Shown one piece after another: positions 24,109-31,640 of a stretch of DNA of 37,062 nt. Source of the DNA: Streptomyces sp. WAC 04229 (GTDB lineage: Bacteria; Actinomycetota; Actinomycetes; Streptomycetales; Streptomycetaceae); assembly GCF_003947455.1 (NCBI RefSeq), contig NZ_QHJH01000063.1:1-37062 (forward strand). The letters are read 5' to 3'. The position numbers and the translations under genes were made by a program. Within the stretch, counting starts at the first letter, position 1. Each line of letters begins with the position of its first letter. The notes under the pieces are model-generated. The model did not search any database, was not told where the DNA came from, and saw only the letters and a program-made list of their open reading frames with translations.

Positions 24109-24393
24109 CTACTTCTTGTCGCCGCCCTTGCCCTCGTCCCCGCCGCCGCTCATGGACTCGTAGATCTCCTTGCACATGGGGCAGACCGGGTACTTCTTCG
24201 GGTCGCGGCCCGGAACCCAGACCTTGCCGCACAGCGCCACGACGGGAGTGCCGTCGAGGGCGCTCGCCATGATCTTGTCCTTCTGGACGTAATGGGCGAA
24301 GCGCTCGTGGTCGCCGTCGCCGTGGGACGTCTGCGGCGTCGGCTCAACGAGGGTCCCCGTACCAGTCCCGCGCTCGGGCTCGAGAGTGCTCAT
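24109..24393 (-). CDS. DUF3039 domain protein
   Basis: 94 residues from the ATG at 24393; a TTG at 24402 would add three. After an acidic N-terminal 25 residues comes the conserved DUF3039 core: HERFAHYVQKDKIMASALDGTPVVALCGKVWVPGRDPKKYPVCPMCKEIY is present over about residues 30-79. Its one early Cys and a late CPMC pair suggest a zinc ribbon. The family is nearly universal in Actinobacteria and has no defined function. The C-terminus is a Gly/Lys/Asp tail. It lies 30 nt downstream of the YqgE gene on the same strand, probably in one transcript ending at the 24039-24086 hairpin. Confidence 0.92.
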   Translation of the reverse strand: MSTLEPERGTGTGTLVEPTPQTSHGDGDHERFAHYVQKDKIMASALDGTPVVALCGKVWVPGRDPKKYPVCPMCKEIYESMSGGGDEGKGGDKK

Positions 24394-24423
24394 AGACGCC
24401 AAGGGTACTGAAGCTCACACGCT

Positions 24424-24996
24424 TCAGTTGAGCGACGGGTCGTCCGGATACGTGGCCACCATCGCCAGGTCGCCCCGCTGGCGGCGCAGGACCTCGCGCC
24501 AGAGCCGCTCCGGGAAGGGAGAGGAGACGTCGCCGGGTTCGGACTCGACCACGTACCAGGCACCTTCCGCCAGCTCGTCCTCCAGCTGGCCCGGCCCCCA
24601 GCCGGCGTACCCCGCGAAGATGCGCAGGGCGCCCACGGCGGGCGCCAGCAGTTCCGGCGGGGCCTCCAGGTCGACCAGGCCGATCGCGCCGTGCACCCGG
24701 CGCCAGCCCAGCGGCGCGCGCTCGCCGGACGCTCCGCCCGGGACGACGGCGACGCCGAGGGCCGAGTCGAGCGACACCGGGCCGCCCTGGAAGACCACGC
24801 CCGGTTCGCCGGCCAGGTCCGCCCAGTCCTCCAGGATGTCGCCCACGTCGACCGGTGTGGGACGGTTGAGGACGACACCGAGGGAGCCCTCCTCGTCGTG
24901 GTCGAGAAGGAGCACCACCGCACGCTCGAAGTTCGGGTCCGCCAGGGCGGGCGTTGCCACGAGCAGCCGCCCCGTGAGCGAGGACACCTCGGTCAT
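24424..24996 (-). CDS. YqgE/AlgH family protein (UPF0301)
   Basis: 190 residues from the ATG at 24996 (an ATG at 25005 adds three). The family pattern is complete: LTGRLLVATPALADPNFERAVVLLLDHDEEGSLGVVLNRP is spread over residues 6-46, followed by FQGGPVSLD, GAIGLVDLE, RIFAGYAGWGPGQLEDEL and GAWYVVESEP. The protein fold is known but its role is not; in Pseudomonas AlgH has been tied to alginate control. It is cytoplasmic with no signal peptide. It is divergent from murA, with 235 bases between the two starts that should hold both promoters, and it precedes the DUF3039 gene on the same strand. Confidence 0.93.
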   Translation of the reverse strand: MTEVSSLTGRLLVATPALADPNFERAVVLLLDHDEEGSLGVVLNRPTPVDVGDILEDWADLAGEPGVVFQGGPVSLDSALGVAVVPGGASGERAPLGWRRVHGAIGLVDLEAPPELLAPAVGALRIFAGYAGWGPGQLEDELAEGAWYVVESEPGDVSSPFPERLWREVLRRQRGDLAMVATYPDDPSLN

Positions 24997-25231
24997 GCCT
25001 GACATGATCCCGCATGTTCCCCTCCCGTGGGGAGGCAATCGGGGGCACGGGGGTGAACACGCACCCCGCGCACGCCCCAGGGCCGTGACCCCCCGTACGC
25101 GCCGGGGAACGCCGCGTGTTGTGACGAATCCATGACGTGGGCCGACCCCGCACAGGCTTACGGAAGGGGGGTACAAGGCGATTACCCTTTCCCTTCTGGC
25201 CCCTGCCCGTAACCCACGGAACGCGAGATTC

Positions 25232-26578
25232 ATGACCGTCAACGGCGCTGATGACGTACTGCTTGTCCACGGCGGAACCCCGCTGGAGGGCGAGATCCGG
25301 GTCCGCGGTGCGAAGAACCTCGTGCCGAAGGCCATGGTGGCCGCCCTGCTGGGCAGTGCGCCGAGCCGGCTGCGCAACGTGCCGGACATCCGCGACGTGC
25401 GGGTCGTACGCGGACTGCTGCAACTGCACGGGGTGACGGTCCGTCCGGGCGACGAGCCCGGCGAGCTGGTGATGGACCCGACGCACGTGGAGAGCGCGAA
25501 CGTCGCCGACATCGATGCCCACGCGGGTTCGTCGCGCATCCCGATCCTGTTCTGCGGCCCGCTGCTGCACCGCCTCGGCCACGCCTTCATTCCGGGCCTG
25601 GGCGGCTGCGACATCGGCGGCCGGCCCATCGACTTCCACTTCGACGTGCTGCGGCAGTTCGGCGCGAAGATCGAGAAGCGGGCGGACGGCCAGTACCTGG
25701 AGGCCCCGCAGCGGCTGCGCGGCACCAAGATCCGGCTGCCCTACCCGTCCGTCGGCGCGACCGAGCAGGTGCTGCTCACGGCCGTACTGGCCGAGGGCGT
25801 CACGGAGCTGTCCAACGCGGCGGTCGAGCCGGAGATCGAGGACCTGATCTGCGTCCTGCAGAAAATGGGCGCGATCATCGCGATGGACACCGACCGCACG
25901 ATCCGCATCACCGGCGTGGACGAGCTGGGCGGCTACACCCACCGCGCCCTGTCGGACCGCCTGGAGGCCGCGTCCTGGGCGTCGGCGGCGCTGGCGACCG
26001 AGGGCGACGTCTACGTCCGCGGTGCCCAGCAGCGGTCGATGATGACGTTCCTCAACACCTTCCGGAAGGTGGGCGGCGCCTTCGAGATCGAGGACGAGGG
26101 CATCCGCTTCTGGCACCCGGGCGGCAGGCTCAAGTCCATCGCCCTGGAGACGGACGTGCACCCCGGCTTCCAGACGGACTGGCAGCAGCCCCTGGTGGTC
26201 GCGCTGACGCAGGCGACGGGCCTGTCCATCGTCCACGAGACGGTCTACGAGTCCCGGCTGGGCTTCACCTCGGCGCTCAACCAGATGGGTGCCCACATCC
26301 AGCTCTACCGCGAGTGCCTGGGCGGCTCCGACTGCCGCTTCGGCCAGCGCAACTTCCTCCACTCGGCGGTCGTCTCCGGACCGACCAAGCTGGAGGGCGC
26401 CGACCTGGTCATCCCCGACCTCCGCGGCGGCTTCTCGTACCTGATCGCCGCCCTCGCGGCCCAGGGCACCTCCCGGGTCCACGGCATCGACCTGATCAAC
26501 CGCGGCTACGAGAACTTCATGGAGAAGCTCGTGGAGCTGGGCGCGAAGGTGGAGCTGCCGGGCAAGGCGCTCGGCTAG
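25232..26578 (+). CDS. murA: UDP-N-acetylglucosamine 1-carboxyvinyltransferase
   Basis: 448 residues. It catalyses transfer of enolpyruvate from PEP to UDP-GlcNAc, the first committed step of peptidoglycan synthesis, in the cytoplasm. The EPSP-synthase-like fold is clear: GGTPLEGEIRVRGAKN at the start (the Lys-Asn pair binds substrate), GGCDIGGRPIDFHF with the active-site Cys126 (target of fosfomycin), PSVGATEQVLLTAVLAEG, VHPGFQTDWQQPLVVALTQA, and the closing PDLRGGFSYLIAALAA. The catalytic Cys is retained, so fosfomycin sensitivity is expected at this site. It stands alone, convergent with hup, and ends in a 25-bp terminator. S. coelicolor has a second MurA-like gene elsewhere, as I recall. 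Confidence 0.96.
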   Translation: MTVNGADDVLLVHGGTPLEGEIRVRGAKNLVPKAMVAALLGSAPSRLRNVPDIRDVRVVRGLLQLHGVTVRPGDEPGELVMDPTHVESANVADIDAHAGSSRIPILFCGPLLHRLGHAFIPGLGGCDIGGRPIDFHFDVLRQFGAKIEKRADGQYLEAPQRLRGTKIRLPYPSVGATEQVLLTAVLAEGVTELSNAAVEPEIEDLICVLQKMGAIIAMDTDRTIRITGVDELGGYTHRALSDRLEAASWASAALATEGDVYVRGAQQRSMMTFLNTFRKVGGAFEIEDEGIRFWHPGGRLKSIALETDVHPGFQTDWQQPLVVALTQATGLSIVHETVYESRLGFTSALNQMGAHIQLYRECLGGSDCRFGQRNFLHSAVVSGPTKLEGADLVIPDLRGGFSYLIAALAAQGTSRVHGIDLINRGYENFMEKLVELGAKVELPGKALG

Positions 26579-26588
26579 ACGGCGCGAG

Positions 26589-26641
26589 CAACGCCGATGG
26601 GGCGGTCACCCGGAGTCCGGGTGACCGCCCCATCGGCGTTG
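26589..26641. terminator. murA terminator, 25-bp perfect stem
   Basis: Bases 26589-26613 pair without mismatch to 26617-26641 around an AGT loop (outer arms CAACGCCGATGGGGCGG / CCGCCCCATCGGCGTTG). It starts 11 nt after the murA stop and probably works in both directions, also catching hup transcripts. Confidence 0.93.
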
Positions 26642-26649
26642 TGCTGTGT

Positions 26650-26747
26650 GCGCCCCGTCAGGGGCGCGGGGAACTGCGCGACAAGCCACGATGTCGCCGC
26701 ACCCGCCCACGGCCCGCAGGCCACGCGGACGGTCCGCGCAGTTACCC
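26650..26747 (+). repeat. Streptomyces-type repeat, copy 2, with inverted partner arm
   Basis: GCGCCCC-GTCA-GGGGCGC (26650-26667) forms a hairpin and is followed by GGGGAACTGCGCGA. The stretch 26668-26680 pairs, 12 of 13, with 26735-26747 (CGCGCAGTTACCC), so the whole unit can fold into a long stem between the murA terminator and the hup stop. Its 21-base core equals the copy at 22519-22539. Confidence 0.8.
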
Positions 26748-26766
26748 GGCACTCCGGGCGGAGCGC

Positions 26767-27048
26767 CTACTTGCCCTTGGCGGCTTCCTTGAGCTTGCTG
26801 CCCGCGGAGACCTTGACGCTGTAGCCGGCCGGGATCTGGATCGGCTCGCCGGTCTGCGGGTTGCGGGCGGTGCGAGCGGCACGGTGGGTGCGCTCGAAGG
26901 TCAGGAAGCCGGGGATCGTGACCTTCTCGTCGCCCTTGGAGACGATGTCGCCGACGACGTCGGCGAACGCGGCCAGCACGGCGTCGGCGTCCTTGCGGGT
27001 CACCTCGGCGCGGTCGGCCAGCGCGGCCACCAGCTCACTGCGGTTCAT
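26767..27048 (-). CDS. hup: HU-family DNA-binding protein
   Basis: 93 residues, the standard HU length. MNRSELVAALADRAEVTRKDADAVLAAF gives the two dimerisation helices (1-28). The HU signature over about 46-65 reads GFLTFERTHRAARTARNPQTG, and PIQIPAGYSVKVSAGSKLKEA closes the fold; the flexible arms intercalate with an IPAG Pro. It compacts and bends nucleoid DNA as a homodimer. The long Lys-rich tail found in HupS-type paralogues is missing, so this is the short vegetative HupA type. Start ATG follows GGGAG. The 353 bases upstream to the malic enzyme hold its leader and promoter, including a pair of direct repeats at 27228-27262. Confidence 0.96.
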   Translation of the reverse strand: MNRSELVAALADRAEVTRKDADAVLAAFADVVGDIVSKGDEKVTIPGFLTFERTHRAARTARNPQTGEPIQIPAGYSVKVSAGSKLKEAAKGK

Positions 27049-27227
27049 GTTGTTACTCCCGTGTTCTTCTTGCCGTTGAGGCGTGCCACGCGGCGGAGCC
27101 GCATGTTGGGCACAGCGATGCCGATGCTGCCAGGGGCCTCTGACACTCCCCGGACCCGGGTCGGTCGTCGGACCCTCGCGCCCAGGGAGGCATCCTGCCT
27201 CCACCTGCGGCGGTAAAGCCAATCCGG

Positions 27228-27262
27228 CACCCCCAGGAGTCGTGAGAACACCCTTGGGAGTC
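27228..27262. promoter_or_regulatory. Direct repeat pair upstream of hup
   Basis: CACCCCCAGGAGTC (27228-27241) and CACCCTTGGGAGTC (27249-27262) agree at 11 of 14 positions and start exactly 21 bases apart, two helical turns. This is the geometry of a tandem regulator site, about 180-215 bases upstream of the hup start. No regulator is known to me. Confidence 0.3.
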
Positions 27263-27345
27263 ACACGATGAGAGGGCCTGAGCCTTGCGCCACACTAGAG
27301 GGCCGTCCGAGGCGCGCCGCCGTGCGACGCGCCGGTGGAGCCGCC

Positions 27346-27370
27346 CGTGGTGGTGATCCTCACCACCACG
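27346..27370 (-). terminator. Terminator behind the malic enzyme gene
   Basis: CGTGGTGGTGA and TCACCACCACG form a perfect 11-bp stem with a TCC loop, 32 nt beyond the stop codon at 27402. Confidence 0.75.
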
Positions 27371-27401
27371 CCACGGGCCCGCCTGCCCCCGCCCGGGGAA
27401 C

Positions 27402-28817
27402 CTACGCCACCACTCCGGCGGACTTCGCCGCCTCGCGCACGGCGCCCGCGACGGCACCGGCGACCTTGTCGTTGAAGACGCTCGGAATGATGTAGTTCGG
27501 GTTGATCTCGTCCTCGGTGACGACGTCCGCGAGGGCGTGTGCGGCGGCCAGCATCATCTCGGTGTTGACGGTGCGCGACTGGGCGTCCAGCAGACCGCGG
27601 AACACGCCGGGGAAGACCAGCACGTTGTTGATCTGGTTCGGGAAGTCGGAGCGGCCGGTGGCGACGACCGCCGCGGTCTGGCGGGCGATGGCCGGGTCCA
27701 CCTCGGGGTCCGGGTTCGCGAGCGCGAAGACGATCGCGCCGTCCGCCATGGCGGCCACGTCGTCGCCGTCCAGGACGTTGGGGGCCGACACGCCGATGAA
27801 GACGTCCGCGCCGTGCACGGCCTCCTTCAGGGTGCCGGTGAGGCCCTCGGGGTTGGTGTTGTCGGCGATCCAGCGCAGCGCCGACTCGGGAGCGGCGTCG
27901 ACCAGGTCGGCGCGTCCGGCGTGCACGACGCCGTGGATGTCGGCGACGACGGCGTTCTTCACCCCCGCCGCGAGCAGCAGCTTGAGGATGGCCGTACCGG
28001 CGGCGCCGGCGCCGGACATGACGACGCGTACGTTCTCGATGCCCTTGTTCACCACACGCAGGGCGTTGGTCAGGGCGGCGAGGACGACGATGGCGGTGCC
28101 GTGCTGGTCGTCGTGGAAGACGGGGATGTCCAGGGCCTCGCGCAGCCGGGCCTCGATCTCGAAGCAGCGCGGCGCGGAGATGTCCTCCAGGTTGATGCCG
28201 GCGAAGCCCGGGGCGATGGCCTTGACGATCTCGACGATGGCGTCGGTGTCCTGGGTGTCCAGGCAGATCGGCCAGGCGTCGATGCCGGCGAACCGCTTGA
28301 ACAGGGCCGCCTTGCCCTCCATCACCGGCAGCGCGGCCTTCGGGCCGATGTTGCCCAGGCCCAGCACGGCGGAGCCGTCCGTCACGACCGCAACGGAGTT
28401 GCGCTTGATGGTCAGGCGGCGGGCGTCCTCGGGGTTCTCGGCGATCGCCATGCAGACGCGGGCCACGCCCGGCGTGTAGACCATGGAGAGGTCGTCACGG
28501 TTGCGGATGGGGTGCTTCGACGCCATCTCGATCTTGCCGCCGAGGTGCATCAGGAAGGTACGGTCCGAGACCTTGCCCAGGCTGACGCCGTCGATGCCCC
28601 GCAGCTGCTCCACGATCTCGTCGGCGTGCGAGGTCGAGCCCGCCGCGATGGTGACGTCGATGCGGAGCTTGTCGTGGCCGGAGGCCGTGACGTCGAGGCC
28701 GGTGACGGATCCTCCGGCGGACTCCACCGCGGTGGTGAGCTGCGAGACGGCGGTTCCGCCCGCGGGCACCTCCAGCCGGACCGTCATCGAGTAGGAGACG
28801 CTGGGCGCCGTTGCCAT
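27402..28817 (-). CDS. Malic enzyme with N-terminal ACT domain (malate oxidoreductase)
   Basis: 471 residues. Oxidative decarboxylation of malate to pyruvate, linking the TCA cycle to pyruvate. Residues 8-85 form an ACT-like regulatory domain (SYSMTVRLEVPAG, KLRIDVTIAAG). The catalytic part has MVYTPGVARVC, NSVAVVTDGSAVLGLGNIGPKA, PICLDTQDTDAIVE, INLEDISAPRCFEIE and the metal-binding HDDQHGTAIV. The Rossmann loop VVMSGAGAAGTAI and FALANPDPEVDP complete the nucleotide site. A small malic enzyme of this type in S. coelicolor (SCO2951 as I recall) is NAD-dependent; the cofactor here cannot be settled by eye. Start ATG follows AGAGGAAG. It is monocistronic, with a terminator at 27346-27370 and a palindrome upstream at 28907-28923. 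Confidence 0.95.
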   Translation of the reverse strand: MATAPSVSYSMTVRLEVPAGGTAVSQLTTAVESAGGSVTGLDVTASGHDKLRIDVTIAAGSTSHADEIVEQLRGIDGVSLGKVSDRTFLMHLGGKIEMASKHPIRNRDDLSMVYTPGVARVCMAIAENPEDARRLTIKRNSVAVVTDGSAVLGLGNIGPKAALPVMEGKAALFKRFAGIDAWPICLDTQDTDAIVEIVKAIAPGFAGINLEDISAPRCFEIEARLREALDIPVFHDDQHGTAIVVLAALTNALRVVNKGIENVRVVMSGAGAAGTAILKLLLAAGVKNAVVADIHGVVHAGRADLVDAAPESALRWIADNTNPEGLTGTLKEAVHGADVFIGVSAPNVLDGDDVAAMADGAIVFALANPDPEVDPAIARQTAAVVATGRSDFPNQINNVLVFPGVFRGLLDAQSRTVNTEMMLAAAHALADVVTEDEINPNYIIPSVFNDKVAGAVAGAVREAAKSAGVVA

Positions 28818-28906
28818 GGCCGACTTCCTCTGCTTTCACCGTGTAACTGGGTTGTGCCGTCCGATCGTCGCACCTACCACTGAGTACGCGGTAGCCGCCC
28901 CGGATT

Positions 28907-28923
28907 GCGAACTTTGTGTTCGC
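28907..28923. promoter_or_regulatory. Inverted repeat GCGAAC-N5-GTTCGC upstream of malic enzyme
   Basis: Perfect 6-bp arms around TTTGT, 90 nt upstream of the malic enzyme start. The size and symmetry fit a dimeric repressor or activator. It lies in the 419-base gap 28818-29236, which otherwise holds the small-RNA candidate and the terminator at 29191-29226. Confidence 0.4.
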
Positions 28924-29054
28924 GGCCCACTTTCGGAAAACGACTTCCACCATACGAGAAGTTGCCCGCCGAGGAAACCCGTCGGGGGAAGTGGGCGCCG
29001 GAAGCCGCGGACCGGCCGTCTGAGCGGTCCGCGAAGGAACCCGCGGGACGGGAA

Positions 29055-29082
29055 TTGCCTTGCGGGGATCGTTTGTTACCTT
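29055..29082 (+). promoter_or_regulatory. Candidate promoter for the small RNA
   Basis: TTGCCT (29055-29060) and TACCTT (29077-29082) are separated by 16 bases. This predicts a transcript beginning at about 29087-29090, precisely where the structured region starts. Confidence 0.4.
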
Positions 29083-29086
29083 GGAC

Positions 29087-29226
29087 GTGGCACCGGCTCG
29101 ATCCAAGCCCCCGGGCCCAACCTTCGTCGCTACGAGCGACCACTTGCCGCGAGGCGAGCATGGCGGGTCGGTGCCACCTGATCGAAGAGACGAGAGGCCC
29201 GCGCCGTCGACGGCGCGGGCCTCTCG
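29087..29226 (+). ncRNA. Candidate structured small RNA
   Basis: No credible reading frame covers this stretch. The presumed 5' end GTGGCACCG (29087-29095) pairs perfectly with CGGTGCCAC (29169-29177), closing a domain of about 90 nt that contains a GTCGCT-ACG-AGCGAC hairpin (29126-29140). A strong terminator stem follows at 29191-29226, and promoter-like hexamers lie just upstream. A long closing stem, an internal structured domain and a terminator form the usual outline of a stand-alone bacterial sRNA of about 140 nt. I have a vague memory of a published S. coelicolor sRNA near this locus (named after SCO2952) but cannot verify it. Strand is chosen by the promoter; the terminator would also serve the convergent helD gene. 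Confidence 0.5.
29191..29226. terminator. Bidirectional terminator downstream of helD
   Basis: CGAGAGGCCCGCGCCG (29191-29206) pairs perfectly with 29211-29226 around TCGA. It begins 10 nt beyond the helD stop codon and ends the small-RNA candidate on the other strand. Confidence 0.9.
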
Positions 29227-29236
29227 CACGTCCGCC

Positions 29237-31558
29237 TCAGTCGCGGAGCAGGTCCGGGACCCCTCGGGCGTCGGGCTCGTCCCGCTCGCTGGAGACCACC
29301 GTGAGCTGCTGGGTGGCCCGGGTCAGGGCGACGTACAGGACCCGCAGCCCGGCGGGCGACTCGTCGGCGATCTCGGCCGGGGAGACCACGACCGTGGCGT
29401 CGTACTCGAGCCCCTTCGCCTCCAGGCTGCCGAGCGCCACCACCCGGTCGCCGAGCCCGGCCAGCCGGCGCCGGGCCTCCTCGCGCCGGTTCATGGCGAC
29501 CACGACGCCGACGGTGCCGTCCACGAGGCCGAGCAGCCGGGCCGCCTCCGCGCGGACGGTGTCGAACAGGGAGTCCTCCGCGACGACGAAGCGCGGCTCC
29601 ACGCCGGTCGAACGCACGGCCGACGGCGAGGTGGCGCCCGGCATGGCGAGGGCGAGCACCTTGGCCGCCAGTTCGGCGATCTCCGCCGGGTTGCGGTAGT
29701 TCACCGTCAGCTCGAAGCGGCGGCGCGGACGGGTGCCCAGTGCCTCGTCGCGGGCCTGGGCCGCCTCGTCGGGGTCGGACCAGGAGGACTGGGCCGGATC
29801 GCCCACGACGGTCCAGGTGGCGTGCCGGCCGCGGCGCCCCACCATCCTCCACTGCATCGGGGTGAGGTCCTGCGCCTCGTCCACGATGACGTGCGCGTAC
29901 TCGGTGCGTTCCTGCGCCAGCCGCTCGGCGCGCTCCCACTGGGTCTCCTCGCGCTGCGGCATCAGCTCGTCCAGGCCGGTCAGCTGGTCCAGCGGGTCCG
30001 CCTCGCGGCGCTTGCGGGGGCGGGCCGGGGTGCCGACGATCGCCTGGAGTTCGTCGAGCAGGGCGACGTCGTGCACGGAGCGGCCCTCGCGCCGCAGCGA
30101 ACGGGCCACCCTGCGGACCTCGCCCGGGTTCAGGACGCGCCGGGCCCAGCGCCCGAGGCGCCGCTCGTCCGCCATGGCCGCCAGGACGGCGCCCGGGGTC
30201 AGCTCCGGCCACCAGGCGTCCAGGAACTCGGTGAAGGCGTCCTCGGAGCTGACGTCCTCGTCGAAGGAGGAACGCAGCTCGGCGGCCAGCTCCGGGTCGC
30301 TGTGCCGGGTCCCGGCACCGGACTTCTCCCACAGGGCGTCCAGGAGCAGCCGGCGGGCGCGGGGGCGCAGCAGGTTGACCGGGGCGGTGCCGCCGAGGAC
30401 GGTGCGGCGGATGGAGGCCAGTTCCTCGGCCTCCAGTTCGAGTCGGCGGTTGAACGCGACGACCCTCAGCAGGCTCGGCGAGTCGGCCGGCTCCAGCGCG
30501 CCGCGCGCGGCCTTGCGCAGCACCCGGAGCATGCGTGAGGAGCCCTTGACGCGGGCGGTGGCCGGGGAGTCGTACAGCGTGGCCTCGCCACCCGCGGCGT
30601 CGTCGGCCAGGGAGCCGATCGCGCGGATGGCGACCTGGCCCTCCTCGCCGAGGGAGGGCAGCACGCCCTCGGTGTACGCCACCAGCAGCGGGGTCGGCGA
30701 GACGATCAGGATGCCGCCCGCGTACCGGCGCCGGTCCTGGTAGAGCAGGTACGCCGCGCGGTGCAGGGCGACGGCGGTCTTGCCGGTGCCGGGGCCGCCC
30801 TCCACGTAGGTCACGGAGGCGGCGGGGGCGCGGATCACGCGGTCCTGCTCGGCCTGGATGGAGGCCACGATGTCCCGCATGGTGTGCGTGCGGGCCTGGC
30901 CGAGCGCGGCCATCAGGGCGCCGTCGCCGACCACGGCCAGTTCCTCGCCGGCCAGCCGGGCCGTGACCTCGGGCCGCATGAGGTCGTCCTCGACGCCGAG
31001 CACGCGCCGCCCCTTGGAACGGATCACCCGGCGGCGCACGACCCGGCCCGGATCGACCGGCGTGGACCGGTAGAAGGGGGCCGCGGCGGGCGCCCGCCAG
31101 TCGATGACCAGCGGCGCGTACTCCTCGTCCAGGACGCCGATGCGGCCGATGTGCAGGGTCTCGGCGATGTCGGCGGTGTTGTCGGGCCCGAGGGCGCCCT
31201 CGGCGGGCTCGACCGCCGTGTACGCGCCGTCCGGTCCCTTCTTGCCGTCCTTGCCGAGGAGCAGGTCGATGCGGCCGAACAGGAAGTCCTCGAACTCGTT
31301 GTTCAGGCGGTTGAGGTGGATGCCGGCCCGGAAGACCTGCGCGTCGCGCTCGGCCAGCGCGCCGGGCGTGCCGACGTGACCGCGCTGGGCGGCGTCGTGC
31401 ATGAGGAACTCGGCCTCGTGGATCTTCTCCTCGAGGCGGCGGTACACCCGGTCGAGGTGTGCCTGCTCCACGCTGATCTCTCGGTCCCGTACGGAGTCCT
31501 CCCGTACGGGGTCGTGCACCGAGCCGACCGCTGAATCCTGTTGAGCCTGTGCGGCCAC
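29237..31558 (-). CDS. helD: HelD-family RNA-polymerase-associated helicase
   Basis: 773 residues. HelD proteins are SF1 UvrD-like motors that bind RNA polymerase and free it from DNA or stalled complexes; relatives also remove rifampicin. The N-terminal 95 residues form the long helical arm (EQAHLDRVYRRLEEKIHEAEF onward, then HLNRLNNEFEDFLFGRID), then VIDWRAPAAAPFYRST, a HelD hallmark. Motor motifs: Walker A GGPGTGKT (254-261), DEAQDLTPMQW (560-570), VGDPAQSSW, LTVNYRNPAEIAE, a GLEYDATVVV segment and a closing YVALTRATQQL. Start GTG 31558 follows AAGGGGG. It lies 82 bases downstream of the anti-sigma gene on the same strand and ends in a strong terminator. Whether it confers antibiotic tolerance cannot be read. 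Confidence 0.92.
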   Translation of the reverse strand: MAAQAQQDSAVGSVHDPVREDSVRDREISVEQAHLDRVYRRLEEKIHEAEFLMHDAAQRGHVGTPGALAERDAQVFRAGIHLNRLNNEFEDFLFGRIDLLLGKDGKKGPDGAYTAVEPAEGALGPDNTADIAETLHIGRIGVLDEEYAPLVIDWRAPAAAPFYRSTPVDPGRVVRRRVIRSKGRRVLGVEDDLMRPEVTARLAGEELAVVGDGALMAALGQARTHTMRDIVASIQAEQDRVIRAPAASVTYVEGGPGTGKTAVALHRAAYLLYQDRRRYAGGILIVSPTPLLVAYTEGVLPSLGEEGQVAIRAIGSLADDAAGGEATLYDSPATARVKGSSRMLRVLRKAARGALEPADSPSLLRVVAFNRRLELEAEELASIRRTVLGGTAPVNLLRPRARRLLLDALWEKSGAGTRHSDPELAAELRSSFDEDVSSEDAFTEFLDAWWPELTPGAVLAAMADERRLGRWARRVLNPGEVRRVARSLRREGRSVHDVALLDELQAIVGTPARPRKRREADPLDQLTGLDELMPQREETQWERAERLAQERTEYAHVIVDEAQDLTPMQWRMVGRRGRHATWTVVGDPAQSSWSDPDEAAQARDEALGTRPRRRFELTVNYRNPAEIAELAAKVLALAMPGATSPSAVRSTGVEPRFVVAEDSLFDTVRAEAARLLGLVDGTVGVVVAMNRREEARRRLAGLGDRVVALGSLEAKGLEYDATVVVSPAEIADESPAGLRVLYVALTRATQQLTVVSSERDEPDARGVPDLLRD

Positions 31559-31640
31559 CGGGCCCCCTTCTGACGTGCTGGGCAGCCGTCAAAGGTACGC
31601 GAAGGGGGGCCCGGAAGCCACGGCACGCCTGAGAACCCGG

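Noticed and set aside
29060..29226. Small protein starting at the ATG near 29160
   Set aside because: The frame is an Arg/Ser-rich shadow of helD with no ribosome binding site, and it runs through the terminator hairpin.
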